Source: Chryseobacterium potabilaquae (lineage in GTDB: Bacteria; Bacteroidota; Bacteroidia; Flavobacteriales; Weeksellaceae). Taken from it: 64,000 bases of DNA. Every line of letters begins with the position of its first letter. Position 1 is the stretch's first letter. The stretch lies in assembly GCF_902728265.1 (NCBI RefSeq), contig NZ_CACVBR010000003.1, positions 147,959 through 211,958 on the forward strand. Reading direction: 5' to 3'. Position numbers and translations under genes: made by a program. The notes below the pieces were generated by a model. It did no database searches. It was given only the letters and a program-made list of their open reading frames with translations, and was not told the origin of the DNA. Of this stretch, positions 55,390-63,920 are shown one piece after another.

Positions 55390-55929
55390 ATGAATTTTTT
55401 TGAAACGCTTCAAAGAAAAAAACAAATTTCACTTCTTAAAAGACATCCAAATGTTTTTTTTAGAAATCTCAGATTAGGCATAGAAAATCGTTTTATTCTG
55501 CATAAAGATTTAAAAAATTTGACTATGGGAGATTCTATATCATTCAGGAATTTTATCCACATTCTGGTTGAGCGAAACGCTACACTACAAATAGGTGATA
55601 ATTTCTTTATGAATAATTTTTGTTCTATCAATTGTCTTGAAAGTATAACCATTGGTGAGAATACACTATTTGGTGAGAATGTGAAACTATACGATCACAA
55701 CCACTCTTATGAAACGTATCCGAAATATAAAGTATCCCATTGTAAATTCAATACAGCGCCAATAAAAATTGGGAAAAATTGTTGGCTTGGAAGTAATGTT
55801 ACAGTCTTAAAAGGTGTTTCTATTGGAGATAATTGTATTATTGGTGCAGGATGTATTATTTATAAAGATGTTCCGGAGAATACAATGGTTTTGGATCAAC
55901 AAGAATTAATTTTTAAGAAACGTCAATGA
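55390..55929 (+). CDS. Left-handed beta-helix acyltransferase (WbbJ/LbH type)
   Basis: 179 residues with hexapeptide repeats (LQIGDNFFMNNFCSINCLESITIGENTLFGENVKL). The catalytic-loop His is in YDHNHSYETYPKY, and further repeats are IGKNCWLGSNVTVLKGVSIGDNCIIGAGCII. Probably a cytosolic O-acetyltransferase for a nucleotide-sugar or lipid-linked glycan. First gene of the second plus-strand block; overlaps the next GT2 gene by 4 bases (ATGA). Confidence 0.87.
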   Translation: MNFFETLQRKKQISLLKRHPNVFFRNLRLGIENRFILHKDLKNLTMGDSISFRNFIHILVERNATLQIGDNFFMNNFCSINCLESITIGENTLFGENVKLYDHNHSYETYPKYKVSHCKFNTAPIKIGKNCWLGSNVTVLKGVSIGDNCIIGAGCIIYKDVPENTMVLDQQELIFKKRQ

Positions 55930-56765
55930 AATTTTCTGTCCTTATAGCTCATTATAATAATGCTGCTTATTTTAAAAACTGTTATGATCATTTATTAAAA
56001 CAAACTTATCCCAATTGGGAAGCAATCATCGTGGATGATGCATCTTCAGAAGAAGAAAAAGAAATATTAAAGAACATCATAAAAGGAGATCATAGATTTA
56101 CTCTTTATGAAAATGCTCAAAATTCAGGAGTAGGCATTACTAAAAAAAAGTTAATTGAACTTTCTACTGGTGATATTTGTGGATTTGTTGATCCTGATGA
56201 TGCTATCCTTCCCACCGCTATTGAAAAATGCATTAAAGTTTTTAAGGCAAAAAAAGATGTTGCCCTTACCTATTCAAAATTTATAATGTGTGATGAACAC
56301 CTTAATCCCATTTCTCCATTTAGATCGGCTATGCAAGTTATTAATAACTATCCCTATTTTTTCAACTTCCCAATTCAAGTAGGACATTTTGCAGCCTTTA
56401 GAAAAAATATTTATCTTGAAACAGAAGGAATGAATTCTGATCTTAAAATAGCAGAAGATCAAGATCTCTATTTAAAAATATATGAAAAAGGGAAATTTCA
56501 TTTCATAAATGATGCGAATTATCTTTACCGACAACATTCTGGAGGAATCTCTCAAAATGATAATAAAAAAAGATCATACGATTACTTTGCAAAGGTAATT
56601 TTCAATACCATGAAACGGCGTAATCTCACCATGATAAATGGAAAAAAAATACCAGATCATTACACCACTTTTGAAGAGATATTTCAATTACTTGAATATC
56701 AAAATAAACTTCCTTTTAGAATAAAGAAAAAAATCATTATTACCTTTCAAAAAATTTTCGGATAA
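55926..56765 (+). CDS. GT2 glycosyltransferase
   Basis: A 279-residue family-2 enzyme with KFSVLIAHYNNAAYFKNCYDHLLKQTYPNWEAIIVDDASS, GVGITKKKLIELSTGDICGFVDPDDAILP and AEDQDLYLKIYEKG (the acidic base region), YRQHSGGIS. It differs from paralogues A-D (for instance DPDD instead of DADD), so it is not part of that expansion. Starts within the preceding stop; one base precedes the GT4 start. Confidence 0.9.
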   Translation: MKFSVLIAHYNNAAYFKNCYDHLLKQTYPNWEAIIVDDASSEEEKEILKNIIKGDHRFTLYENAQNSGVGITKKKLIELSTGDICGFVDPDDAILPTAIEKCIKVFKAKKDVALTYSKFIMCDEHLNPISPFRSAMQVINNYPYFFNFPIQVGHFAAFRKNIYLETEGMNSDLKIAEDQDLYLKIYEKGKFHFINDANYLYRQHSGGISQNDNKKRSYDYFAKVIFNTMKRRNLTMINGKKIPDHYTTFEEIFQLLEYQNKLPFRIKKKIIITFQKIFG

Positions 56766-56766
56766 A

Positions 56767-57927
56767 GTGACAACAAATACAAAAAAAATAAAAATTTTAT
56801 TCAGGCATCGTTCAATGGAAATGGGGGGAGTGGAAAAAGTTCTATTAAGTATTCTTAATAATATCAATCCCAATATATTTGATATGACTGTTTGCCTTAC
56901 TCTCAATCAAGGTGAATTACGGAACGAATTCCCTTCACATGTTAAGAAAATATATCTTACTGATGGAAAAGAAAACTTTTCAAAAAATTCTATTCTGAGA
57001 AAAATACAACTTATCAGCCGAAGAATAAAATTGAAAAGGTTAGACAAAAATCGTCATATTATTGATAAGATTATTAATGATACTTTCGATATTGAAATCG
57101 GAATGGATTATAGAGATTATGACGCAGTACTAAATTCAACCAATAAAAATTCAAAAAAAATTGGTTGGTCTCATTCAGAAATCAACGTTCCGAAATTAAA
57201 ACCTCTTGTTCCTTATATTCTAAATAGCTTTCCAAAATTTGATCATATCATTTATTGTTCCGTTAGAATTAAAGAGATGATGCACCATTATCATCCTGAG
57301 CTTAAATACCCTCCGGAAAGTATTATTATCAATGCAATACCTATTGAAGAAATCAAAAAGAAGGCAGGAGAAAAAATAGATGCATTTCCATCTGTGCCTA
57401 CCTTTGTATCAATAGGAAGACTCCATACCCGAAAAGGATTTCATAAATTAATTGATGCTCATACACAATTAATGAAGGAAGGATTAATTCATCACATTAT
57501 TATATTGGGAGATGGTGAAGAACGAGAAAACTTACAAAGCCAAATCCGTTCTAATGGGGTAGAGAATAGCTTTATTTTAGCAGGGAATAAAATGAATCCA
57601 TATCCTTATATTAAAAACGCTGATTACTTTATATTGCCATCAGAATCAGAAGCTTGGCCTTTGGTTATTGCAGAAGCTCTCATTTTACAAAAACCCATCA
57701 TTGCGACTAATGTTGGAGACATTGGAATGATGATTAAAGATAGAGAGACCGGCTACCTTATCAATTATGATACGACTGAAATGTATCATGCCATGAAAGA
57801 ATTCATAAGCAATCAAGAGCTCACAACACATATTAGGGAAAAATTGAAAAATATAGAATCTCAATTTGATAATAAAAAGATTTTTGATGAAATAGAGCAA
57901 ACCCTCATTAATTTAGCAAAAAAATAA
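56767..57927 (+). CDS. GT4 glycosyltransferase, first of two paralogues
   Basis: A 386-residue retaining GT-B enzyme with a GTG start at 56767, one base after the upstream stop. N-terminal KILFRHRSMEMGGVEKVLLSILNNI, donor domain FVSIGRLHTRKGFHKLIDAHTQL, IILGDGEERENLQSQI, NPYPYIKNADYFILPSESEAWPLVIAEAL (the E-x7-E type motif). Closely parallels the gene at 58494. Acceptor and sugar are unknown. Confidence 0.9.
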   Translation: MTTNTKKIKILFRHRSMEMGGVEKVLLSILNNINPNIFDMTVCLTLNQGELRNEFPSHVKKIYLTDGKENFSKNSILRKIQLISRRIKLKRLDKNRHIIDKIINDTFDIEIGMDYRDYDAVLNSTNKNSKKIGWSHSEINVPKLKPLVPYILNSFPKFDHIIYCSVRIKEMMHHYHPELKYPPESIIINAIPIEEIKKKAGEKIDAFPSVPTFVSIGRLHTRKGFHKLIDAHTQLMKEGLIHHIIILGDGEERENLQSQIRSNGVENSFILAGNKMNPYPYIKNADYFILPSESEAWPLVIAEALILQKPIIATNVGDIGMMIKDRETGYLINYDTTEMYHAMKEFISNQELTTHIREKLKNIESQFDNKKIFDEIEQTLINLAKK

Positions 57928-57929
57928 TT

Positions 57930-58493
57930 ATGATATTCCTATATCGTGTAATACTAAAAATACATACTACCTACCAACTTATGATTCAGAGAATTTATCT
58001 CAAAATCTGCATCAAAAAGGGATTAAAAGTGGGAAAAGATGTTCGCTTTGTGGAAGTTCCCCAGTTTGGAACTGAACCTTTTTTAATTGAAATCGGCGAT
58101 GAAACCACATTTTCTAATAATGTAAGATTCATAAATCATGATGGAGGATATAATGCACTCCATTTCTTTAAAAAATATGAAGATGTAAGAGCATTTGGAA
58201 GAATAAAAATTGGAAAACAATGTCTCATCGGAGCAGATACCACCATCATGTTGGGGGTAGAAATGGAGGACAATTGCGTGTTAGGAGCCGGATCAATTTT
58301 GACGACATCTATGCCAAAAGGCACGGTTTATGCAGGAGTTCCGGCAAGATTTGTCTGTACCATTGAAGAATATGGTGATAAGGCATTAAAAAACAATGTA
58401 ATGTATCCTCGAGAACTTGAACTCAATAGATCAAAATTGGAAGCTTATATAAAAGAGCATCTTCCTCATACCTATAAACCTATTAAAAAATAA
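57930..58493 (+). CDS. Left-handed beta-helix acyltransferase
   Basis: 187 residues. A basic/hydrophobic N-terminus (FLYRVILKIHTTYQLMIQRIYLKICIKKGLKVGKD) precedes hexapeptide repeats (IGDETTFSNNVRFINHDGGYNAL with the putative catalytic His). The repeats IGKQCLIGADTTIMLGVEMEDNCVLGAGSIL and the cap GTVYAGVPARFV follow. It sits between the two GT4 genes with gaps of 2 and 0 bases, so it is cotranscribed. Probably acetylates the glycan. Confidence 0.87.
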   Translation: MIFLYRVILKIHTTYQLMIQRIYLKICIKKGLKVGKDVRFVEVPQFGTEPFLIEIGDETTFSNNVRFINHDGGYNALHFFKKYEDVRAFGRIKIGKQCLIGADTTIMLGVEMEDNCVLGAGSILTTSMPKGTVYAGVPARFVCTIEEYGDKALKNNVMYPRELELNRSKLEAYIKEHLPHTYKPIKK

Positions 58494-59648
58494 ATGACAA
58501 TAAAAAAGAAAATCCTTATTCGTATTGGCTCTCTCCGCCATGGAGGTGCAGAAAAAGCATTGATTAACTTTTTGAAAAATATCCCATCTGATAAATATGA
58601 CATTGACTTATTAATCAATTTATATTCAGGGCAATATATTCAAGAAGTTCCTTCTTGGGTAAACTTGCATTATTTATTAAAGGGGGAAATGATAACAACC
58701 AATAGATTACAGGATATTCCCGTAAAAGCATTTCGTGTATTGTATCAGAAAATGTTTATATGGTTCCCTTCTCTTCTTTATGGCAGAATATTGAAAAAGA
58801 AAAAATATGATATAGAAATTGGAGCCATCCATGGTATGTATAAAGAAATTCTTTCGAGTCCTATTAAAAGTTCAAAAAAAATAATTTGGGTACAAAACGA
58901 CATATTTAGTTTAAAAGAATACCCTCCTGAAGTGGTGCTACAATTCTTTAATTTTGATAAAATCCTTGTGATTTCCAACAAATTGGAAGAAGAAATGATG
59001 AAGCTTACAAAAAATGATTCTCAAAGAGAAAAATTGGTCAAGATTTATAATCCTATAGATAAAAGTGATACCCTCAATAAGGCCAATGAACCCATTAATG
59101 ATATGCCTTTTGAAAATAGTCATTTACCCACATTTGTATCTATTGGAACTGTGTATCCACAAAAAGGATACGACAGGCTATTGAATATTCATAAAAAATT
59201 ATTAGATGAGGGTTTACAACATAATCTCATCATTATTGGAGATGGATATGATTTCGATAGTATTCAAGCATTATTAGACAAATTAAGCCTACAAGAAACC
59301 GCTAAAATGCTAGGCTATCGAAGTAATCCCTATCCCTATCTGAAGAAATCAGATTTTTATATTATGTCTTCTCGCCATGAAGGTTTTCCTACCATTATTG
59401 CAGAGGCACTTATTCTAAATAAACCTATTTCAGCGACTGATATTTCAGGAATTAAAGATCTTTTACAAGATGGAAAGCTGGGGATTATTACTCAAAACTC
59501 CGAAGATGGAATTTATACCGGCATGAAAAAATTCATTATTGAAAAAGACCTTGCCAAACATTATGAAGAACAAATAAAATCTACCGAGCTTCCATTTGTG
59601 TTGGAAAAATCCGTTAAGCATCTACAGGAAATAATTGATAACGCCTAA
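58494..59648 (+). CDS. GT4 glycosyltransferase, second paralogue
   Basis: A 384-residue GT-B enzyme starting directly after the preceding stop: KILIRIGSLRHGGAEKALINFLKNI, FVSIGTVYPQKGYDRLLNIHKKL, LIIIGDGYDFDSIQALL, NPYPYLKKSDFYIMSSRHEGFPTIIAEALILNKPIS. The same order of motifs as the gene at 56767 shows common descent. The two are separated only by an acyltransferase, so a GT4-plus-acyltransferase unit may have been duplicated. Confidence 0.9.
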   Translation: MTIKKKILIRIGSLRHGGAEKALINFLKNIPSDKYDIDLLINLYSGQYIQEVPSWVNLHYLLKGEMITTNRLQDIPVKAFRVLYQKMFIWFPSLLYGRILKKKKYDIEIGAIHGMYKEILSSPIKSSKKIIWVQNDIFSLKEYPPEVVLQFFNFDKILVISNKLEEEMMKLTKNDSQREKLVKIYNPIDKSDTLNKANEPINDMPFENSHLPTFVSIGTVYPQKGYDRLLNIHKKLLDEGLQHNLIIIGDGYDFDSIQALLDKLSLQETAKMLGYRSNPYPYLKKSDFYIMSSRHEGFPTIIAEALILNKPISATDISGIKDLLQDGKLGIITQNSEDGIYTGMKKFIIEKDLAKHYEEQIKSTELPFVLEKSVKHLQEIIDNA

Positions 59649-59661
59649 AGAGTATTCCGTT

Positions 59662-60216
59662 ATGTCAGATTATTCTATAATTCAAAAAGATCTTTATCGT
59701 GAAAGCGGAAAATGGCTTTCAACAGTTGAGATATGGAGGAAATGTTTCAATCCAAATCTTCATTTTGTATATATCCTCAGAAAGGCCCAAAAACATAACA
59801 AAAAAAATATGTTAGGATTTTTTTGGAAATTAGTATTAAGAAGATACCAAATAAAGTATGGATTTCAAATTTATCCAGAGACAACAATAGGGGAAGGGCT
59901 CTATCTTGGGCACTGGGGATGTTTGGTTATCAATCCAAAAGCAAAAATTGGGAAAAACTGTAATATTGCACAAGGGGTAACCATTGGCCAACAAAACCGA
60001 GGAAAAAAAACAGGTTCTCCTATTATCAATGATGAAGTCTGGATTGGCGCAAACGCTGTAATTGTTGGAAATGTTACTATTGGTAAAAATGTATTAATCG
60101 CTCCTAACTCGTATGTTAATTTTGATGTCCCGGAAAACTCAATAGTAACAGGGAACCCCGCTATTGTCTATCCTAATTTAAAAGCTACTGAAGGATATAT
60201 CAATAACAAAATTTAA
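59662..60216 (+). CDS. Serine acetyltransferase-like hexapeptide transferase
   Basis: About 184 residues of the CysE-like type found in glycan loci. A helical N-terminus (SDYSIIQKDLYRESGKW) is followed by GLYLGHWGCLVINPKAKIGKNCNIAQGVTIGQQNRGKKTGSPIINDEVWIGANAVIVGNVTIGKNVLIAPNSYVNFDVPENSIVTGNPAIVY. The frame opens at a TTG (59635) inside the GT4 gene. The ATG at 59662 gives the normal start and a 13-base gap and is preferred. It is likely a sugar acetyltransferase, not the cysteine enzyme. Last gene of the polysaccharide locus. Confidence 0.86.
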   Translation: MSDYSIIQKDLYRESGKWLSTVEIWRKCFNPNLHFVYILRKAQKHNKKNMLGFFWKLVLRRYQIKYGFQIYPETTIGEGLYLGHWGCLVINPKAKIGKNCNIAQGVTIGQQNRGKKTGSPIINDEVWIGANAVIVGNVTIGKNVLIAPNSYVNFDVPENSIVTGNPAIVYPNLKATEGYINNKI

Positions 60217-60439
60217 TTCATGTTATAATTAATTAACAATCAGTTCTTATTTTAGATTTAAGGATATTTTAATTTCCAACATCTTATTTATCGTTGATTT
60301 GTTTGTAATTTTATCATAGCCTAATCTACACAATAGTGCAGCGATCTGTATTTTATAATAATTTTACAAGGCATTGTAGTTTTAATTGGGCGTGAATATT
60401 AAATTTTGTTAAAAATGTTTCTTTTTTTATCAAAAATTT

Positions 60440-60447
60440 TATTTTTG
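60440..60447 (+). promoter_or_regulatory. Candidate -7 box (TATTTTTG) of the carbonic anhydrase gene
   Basis: Matches TAnnTTTG. TTTC lies 18 bases upstream in place of -33 TTTG. The leader to the ATG at 60526 would be about 74 bases. Confidence 0.5.
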
Positions 60448-60458
60448 CATAATTATTG

Positions 60459-60474
60459 ATTCAATCTATTGAAT
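60459..60474. repeat. Perfect palindrome just downstream of the promoter
   Basis: ATTCAAT-CT-ATTGAAT, 16 bases, starting 12 bases after the -7 box, so near the expected transcript start. It could be an operator for a dimeric regulator or a small 5' hairpin. Confidence 0.4.
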
Positions 60475-60525
60475 TTGGAAATAATTTAAACGAAATAAAT
60501 AATTATAAACCTTAAATTTTATTTT

Positions 60526-61194
60526 ATGTCACAATCGTACGAAGTTATTTTCGAAAACAACAAAAAATGGGTAGAGTCTAAGATTTCAGAAGATCCAAAT
60601 TTCTTTCATGAATTAGCAAAAACTCAAACACCTGATTATTTATATATCGGATGTTCAGATAGTAGAGCTACAGCGGAAGAATTGATGGGGGCTAAACCTG
60701 GAGAAGTATTTGTTCATAGAAACATTGCTAATGTGGTAAACACTTTAGATATGAGTTCAACAACAGTAATCCAATACGCTGTGGAACATCTAAAAGTAAA
60801 ACACATTATTGTGTGTGGGCATTATAATTGCGGAGGTGTAAAAGCAGCAATGACTCCTCAAGATTTAGGATTACTGAACCCTTGGTTAAGAAACATACGT
60901 GATGTTTACAGATTACACCAAGCAGAATTAGATTCTATCACAGATGAAGGTAAACGTTATGACAGACTTGTAGAACTTAACGTTCAAGAGCAGTGCATTA
61001 ACGTGATCAAAATGGCGTGCGTGCAAGAAAGATACATTTTAGAAGAGTATCCTATTGTTCACGGATGGGTATTTGATCTTAGAACAGGAAAGATTATTGA
61101 TTTGGAAATCGATTTTGAGAAAACCTTAAAAGACATTCAAAAAATTTACAATCTTACAAGTTCAGATTGGGTAATGAGCAGAAAAACAAAATAG
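60526..61194 (+). CDS. can: Beta-class carbonic anhydrase
   Basis: Interconverts CO2 and bicarbonate in the cytosol. The 222-residue protein has the zinc ligands Cys43, His99 and Cys102 (CSDSRA, CGHYNCGG) and the Asp45-Arg47 dyad. HRNIANVV and the long C-terminal helix region (EQCINVIKMACVQ, VHGWVFDLRTGKI) are typical. A SulP-family transporter encoded 456 bases downstream suggests a joint role in bicarbonate supply. Confidence 0.97.
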   Translation: MSQSYEVIFENNKKWVESKISEDPNFFHELAKTQTPDYLYIGCSDSRATAEELMGAKPGEVFVHRNIANVVNTLDMSSTTVIQYAVEHLKVKHIIVCGHYNCGGVKAAMTPQDLGLLNPWLRNIRDVYRLHQAELDSITDEGKRYDRLVELNVQEQCINVIKMACVQERYILEEYPIVHGWVFDLRTGKIIDLEIDFEKTLKDIQKIYNLTSSDWVMSRKTK

Positions 61195-61218
61195 TTTTTC
61201 TAAAAAAAAGAGAATGAA

Positions 61219-61533
61219 ATGAAATTCTGGAGCACTATTACATTATTATTTGTCATCAACTTTACAGCACTACCTAGTATTGCTTCAGTTTGTGGCTGGG
61301 ATATCCTCAGAACAAATATAATAGTGAATGAAGAAGAATCAAACTCTCACCCAACTTCTTTAATTGTTTACGAAAAAACACTTCCAAAAACTTTAGACGT
61401 ATTTGATTATCTAAAGTTTTCTGAGCCTCAATTACAGGCTAAATCTTTTGTGTTGATAGACGATTCATTTCATCTATCCCCATTTCTCACTATCTATTCT
61501 CCTCCTCCAGAAGCTGATCCTATTTTTTATTAA
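61219..61533 (+). CDS. Small secreted protein of unknown function
   Basis: 104 residues. The first 20 or so (MKFWSTITLLFVINFTALPSIAS) form a clear signal peptide, so the mature protein is about 80 residues. It ends in a Pro-rich, acidic tail (IYSPPPEADPIFY). There is a single Cys after the signal region (VCGWDI). No family recognised. It lies 24 bases after can in the same direction and is probably cotranscribed with it. Confidence 0.65.
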   Translation: MKFWSTITLLFVINFTALPSIASVCGWDILRTNIIVNEEESNSHPTSLIVYEKTLPKTLDVFDYLKFSEPQLQAKSFVLIDDSFHLSPFLTIYSPPPEADPIFY

Positions 61534-61650
61534 TGTTATGATATTTGATTCATTAGAGAATGAATACAAATACTTTAAATAAAATTTTCAATCTTTATAT
61601 AATTGACAAATTAAAAAGTCAGTTATATTACAGCATTTTTCACAAACATC

Positions 61651-63243
61651 ATGAAAAACACATCATTATTTGGAGGAATAAAGGAAAACTTCCCTTCAGG
61701 ACTCGTTGTATTCTTAGTTGCACTTCCACTCTGTTTAGGAATTGCATTGGCTTCCGGAGCACCTCCTTTATCCGGCGTTATTGCAGGTATTGTAGGCGGA
61801 TTAGTAGTAGGATTTATAAGCAATTCAAACATCTCTGTTTCCGGTCCTGCAGCAGGGCTTACTGCTATTGTTTTAACTGCTATTACAGATTTAGGAGCTT
61901 TTGAACTTTTTCTTTGTGCAGGTATCATTGCAGGACTTATCCAGTTAATTCTAGGATTTATAAGAGCCGGTAGTATATCCAATTACTTTCCTAATAATGT
62001 TATCGAAGGAATGCTTGCAGCAATAGGTATCATTATTATCTTAAAACAAATCCCCCACGCGTTGGGATTTGATAAAGACTATGAAGGTCATGAATCTTTT
62101 TTTGACAACGGTTTTAACTTCAATTATTTTACACAGTTATTTGCTGCAATTCACCCTGGGGCTATTATTGTAACAATTGTTTCCATCGTAATTCTTCTAG
62201 CTTGGGATAAAGTTCCGGCATTAAAAAGAATGAAAATTCTACCTGGAGCTTTGGTTGCGGTTGTCACCGGAATTTTATTAAATGAAGTTTTCAAAATAAC
62301 AGGAAGTAGACTAGCCATTGGTAAAGAACATTTAGTGGTACTACCCGTTCCTAAATCCTTTGAAGATTTCAAAAGCTTAGTTACAATGCCTGATTTCAAT
62401 GGTCTTACAAACCCAAAAGTTTGGATTGTAGGTGCTACTATAGCTATTGTAGCTTCTATCGAGACATTACTATGTATTGAAGCTTCTGATAGACTTGATA
62501 AGCAACGAAGAATTACAGATACAAACCTAGAACTTAAAGCTCAAGGAATAGGAAACTTAGTAAGTTCTTTTATTGGAGGACTACCAATGACCTCTGTAGT
62601 AGTTAGAAGTTCGGCAAATGCAAATGCAGGAGCAACATCAAAACTATCTGCAATAATTCACGGCGTTTTATTATTAATTTGTGTTCTTACAATTCCAGTA
62701 ATTTTAAATTTAATACCATTAGCAACGCTGGCTGCAGTATTAATTCTTGTAGGCTACAAATTGGCAAAACCAGCTACATTTAAGCATTTTTGGCATTTAG
62801 GAAAATTTCAATTTATTCCTTTTGTAGCTACAGTAGTGGCTGTAGTTGCTACCGATCTATTGAAAGGTGTGGGGATTGGCCTCGCCATTTCTGTCTTTTA
62901 CATTCTTCAAGGAAATATGAAACGTGCCTATTACTTAAGTCGAGAAAAATTAAATGACGCTGATGGGATCACCATTAAGCTAGCCGAAGAGGTATCATTT
63001 CTAAATAAAGCAGCAATAAAAAAAACATTGAAAAATATTAAACCTAATTCTTCGGTAACCATTGACGCGAGAAATACCTCTTATATAGCGACTGATGTTC
63101 TTGAAATGATTCAAGATTTTGCTAATATTCGAGCAAAAGAAGAAGATATTGATGTTGAACTTTTAGGCTTTAAAACATCATATAGAGATTATGAAAAAGA
63201 TGAGGATTCACATATCCTAATAACTCATAAAAGAGCCATGTAG
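61651..63243 (+). CDS. SulP-family inorganic anion transporter with STAS domain
   Basis: A 530-residue inner-membrane carrier. The SulP core is visible: ENFPSGLVVFLVALPLCLGIALASGAPPLSGVIAGIVGG, SVSGPAAGLTAIVLTAI, and IETLLCIEASDRLD with GGLPMTSVVVRSSANANAGATSKLS. Ten or more membrane segments are followed by a short C-terminal STAS domain (about 430-520, SSVTIDARNTSYIATDVLEMI). Substrates in the family are sulfate, bicarbonate and others. Proximity to a carbonic anhydrase favours bicarbonate, as in BicA-like systems (inference). Confidence 0.94.
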   Translation: MKNTSLFGGIKENFPSGLVVFLVALPLCLGIALASGAPPLSGVIAGIVGGLVVGFISNSNISVSGPAAGLTAIVLTAITDLGAFELFLCAGIIAGLIQLILGFIRAGSISNYFPNNVIEGMLAAIGIIIILKQIPHALGFDKDYEGHESFFDNGFNFNYFTQLFAAIHPGAIIVTIVSIVILLAWDKVPALKRMKILPGALVAVVTGILLNEVFKITGSRLAIGKEHLVVLPVPKSFEDFKSLVTMPDFNGLTNPKVWIVGATIAIVASIETLLCIEASDRLDKQRRITDTNLELKAQGIGNLVSSFIGGLPMTSVVVRSSANANAGATSKLSAIIHGVLLLICVLTIPVILNLIPLATLAAVLILVGYKLAKPATFKHFWHLGKFQFIPFVATVVAVVATDLLKGVGIGLAISVFYILQGNMKRAYYLSREKLNDADGITIKLAEEVSFLNKAAIKKTLKNIKPNSSVTIDARNTSYIATDVLEMIQDFANIRAKEEDIDVELLGFKTSYRDYEKDEDSHILITHKRAM

Positions 63244-63280
63244 TGCATAAAAGCATTAAGTAAAGATTGCAAATTTTATT

Positions 63281-63315
63281 AAAAAGGCCTTGGAATATTA
63301 CTCCAAGGCCTTTTT
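63281..63315. terminator. Bidirectional intrinsic terminator between the SulP gene and pth
   Basis: Perfect 14-bp stem AAAAAGGCCTTGGA / TCCAAGGCCTTTTT with a 7-base loop. It has T runs in both directions and serves the convergent SulP and pth genes. Confidence 0.93.
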
Positions 63316-63330
63316 AAATACACATTCGTA

Positions 63331-63894
63331 TTATTTTCCATTAAAAGCAGACATCGTATTATTAACTCCTGCAAACACAAATGAAAGACAAGCCTTAGCA
63401 AACTTATCAAGTCTTTCAGGAAGTCTTTCCGACTCTTCTTCGTTCCAAGTTCCCAAAACATAATCGACCTGTCTACCTTCGGCAAACTCAGCAGAAATTC
63501 CAAATCGAAGACGGGTATAATTTTGAGTTTGTAAAACTTCATTGATATTTTTAAGTCCATTGTGACCCGCATCAGAACCTTTCATTTTCATTCGCAAAGT
63601 CCCAAATGGTAATGCTAAATCATCGGTTATAACCAAAATATTTTCTAAAGGTATATTTTCTTTTTGCATCCAATATTTCACCGCATTACCCGAAAGATTC
63701 ATATAAGTATCCGGCTTTAATACAAAAACTTTTCTTCCTTTATATTTTCCTTCTGCCATCCACCCAAAATTAGTAGTATTAAATGATGCTTCTAGCAAAT
63801 CCGCTATTTTATCTGCTACCTTAAATCCCACATTATGCCGAGTATTTTCGTATTCAGAGCCTTTATTACCCAATCCAATAATTAGATACTTCAT
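63331..63894 (-). CDS. pth: Peptidyl-tRNA hydrolase
   Basis: Releases tRNA from stalled peptidyl-tRNA. It has 187 residues, the usual length. The N-terminus MKYLIIGLGNKGSEYENTRHNVGF carries catalytic His20. Asn10, the VLKPDTYMNLSGNAV motif and the SDAGHNGLKNI segment with its His/Asn are intact. It is a single-gene unit with its own TAATTTTG box 13 bases before the start. Confidence 0.98.
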   Translation of the reverse strand: MKYLIIGLGNKGSEYENTRHNVGFKVADKIADLLEASFNTTNFGWMAEGKYKGRKVFVLKPDTYMNLSGNAVKYWMQKENIPLENILVITDDLALPFGTLRMKMKGSDAGHNGLKNINEVLQTQNYTRLRFGISAEFAEGRQVDYVLGTWNEEESERLPERLDKFAKACLSFVFAGVNNTMSAFNGK

Positions 63895-63907
63895 TAGAAT
63901 TTTTTTA

Positions 63908-63915
63908 CAAAATTA
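63908..63915 (-). promoter_or_regulatory. Candidate -7 box (TAATTTTG) of pth
   Basis: Matches TAnnTTTG, 13 bases before the pth ATG, in the short gap next to the palindromic terminator. No space for a -33 element except inside that terminator. Confidence 0.45.
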
Positions 63916-63920
63916 AGACT

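Larger units (their letters stand above)
60217..60525. other. Intergenic region before the carbonic anhydrase gene
   Basis: 309 AT-rich bases marking the right border of the polysaccharide locus. It contains a -7 box and a palindrome (listed separately). No terminator for the upstream operon and no RNA gene were recognised. Confidence 0.5.

Noticed and set aside
59635..59661. TTG start for the serine acetyltransferase-like gene
   Set aside because: It lies within the GT4 gene and adds residues not seen in the family; the ATG at 59662 fits better.
61560..61904. 114-codon plus-strand ORF overlapping the SulP gene
   Set aside because: It reads the SulP coding region in another frame, with Arg/Cys/Phe-rich nonsense composition.
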